Below are positions 63,740-64,000 of a stretch of DNA of 64,000 bases, one piece after another (position 1 is the first letter of the stretch; each line of letters starts with the position of its first letter). The notes beneath the pieces were generated by a model. That model had not been told where the DNA came from. It did no database searches and saw only the letters and a list, made by a program, of their open reading frames with translations. Source of the stretch: an uncultured Allosphingosinicella sp. GTDB lineage: Bacteria; Pseudomonadota; Alphaproteobacteria; Sphingomonadales; Sphingomonadaceae. The translations under genes and the position numbers were made by a program. The stretch covers positions 1-64,000 of the forward strand of contig CAKTCN010000001.1 of assembly GCA_934539295.1 (NCBI GenBank). Reading direction: 5' to 3'.

Positions 63740-64000
63740 ATGGCTACTCACGCAGGCGGTGATAACCCTTATGGCCTTATGGCCGCACTCGAGCAGGGCG
63801 GCGCCATTGCTTACGGCACGTTCGGCATTCTCGTGATCATGTCGGCCGCTTCCTGGTACATCATGTTCTCCAAGCTGTTCGAACAGCAGAAGATCATGAA
63901 CCAGGCGAAGCGCGCCCGCACCACCTTCTGGAACTCGGCCAACCTTCGTGAAGGCGCCAACAAGCTCGAGAAGAACAGCGCCTATCGCCAGATCGTCGAC
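63740..64000 (+). CDS. exbB: Biopolymer transport protein ExbB (5' end only)
   Basis: The first 87 residues before the window edge. MATHAGGDNPYGLMAALEQG is followed by the first ExbB/TolQ membrane helix (GTFGILVIMSAASWYIMF). GAGGA lies before the ATG. With TonB it forms the energising complex. Confidence 0.92.
   Translation, partial: MATHAGGDNPYGLMAALEQGGAIAYGTFGILVIMSAASWYIMFSKLFEQQKIMNQAKRARTTFWNSANLREGANKLEKNSAYRQIVD

Overview
The window is a high-GC alphaproteobacterial chromosome segment. Gene content and protein character point to the order Sphingomonadales (a Sphingomonas-like organism). The evidence is a compact division and cell-wall (dcw) cluster, an alphaproteobacterial PhyR-NepR-EcfG general stress response locus, a TonB/ExbB pair, and palindromic intergenic repeats of a kind common in sphingomonads. 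No rRNA, tRNA, CRISPR array or insertion sequence was recognised.

Layout. 1-2549: 5' end of purL (minus strand), a MliC-like lipoprotein and two membrane proteins of unknown role. 2808-21612: a complete dcw cluster, all on the plus strand and mostly with 1-4 bp overlaps: mraZ, rsmH, ftsL, ftsI, murE, murF, mraY, murD, ftsW, murG, murC, murB, ddl, ftsQ, ftsA, ftsZ. It makes lipid II and assembles the divisome. 21820-31441: a TPR/SPOR protein, dgt, argS, a second SPOR protein, nagZ, an unannotated 55-residue ORF, scpA-scpB and tatA-tatB-tatC, then a phospholipase D family protein at 31438-33159. 33220-34504: an entericidin-like lipoprotein, a strongly structured non-coding stretch and a small gene with a pyridoxamine-phosphate-oxidase-like stress gene.

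34524-38833 is the general stress response locus: phyP (sensor-kinase-like, ATPase domain degenerate), nepR, phyR, a 45-residue membrane peptide, ecfG and, reading back towards ecfG, a 48-residue ORF that resembles a second NepR. Two good EcfG-type promoters are visible; one has a hairpin with terminator features as its spacer. 38921-45265 is housekeeping: glnE, bcp, a crotonase, a DUF455 protein, an M23 peptidase and a GFA protein.

45352-48302 is the most accessory-looking part: three tandem Imm11-like (DUF1629) genes preceded by an inverted, truncated and frameshifted relative, then a membrane protein. From 48921 the window returns to core genes: purC, a DUF4349 lipoprotein, a small ORF divergent from a LysR regulator, an S9 peptidase, parC, a GGDEF-EAL protein, cca-nudix-DUF1285, an SDR with folB, a secreted protein of unknown role, tonB and the start of exbB.

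Three observations stand out. A palindromic repeat is inserted in frame inside murD, and related copies flank murF and murB without closing the reading frame. A second NepR-like ORF sits beside ecfG. An immunity-gene array carries a decayed inverted copy. All functions come from reading motifs by eye; no database search was run.
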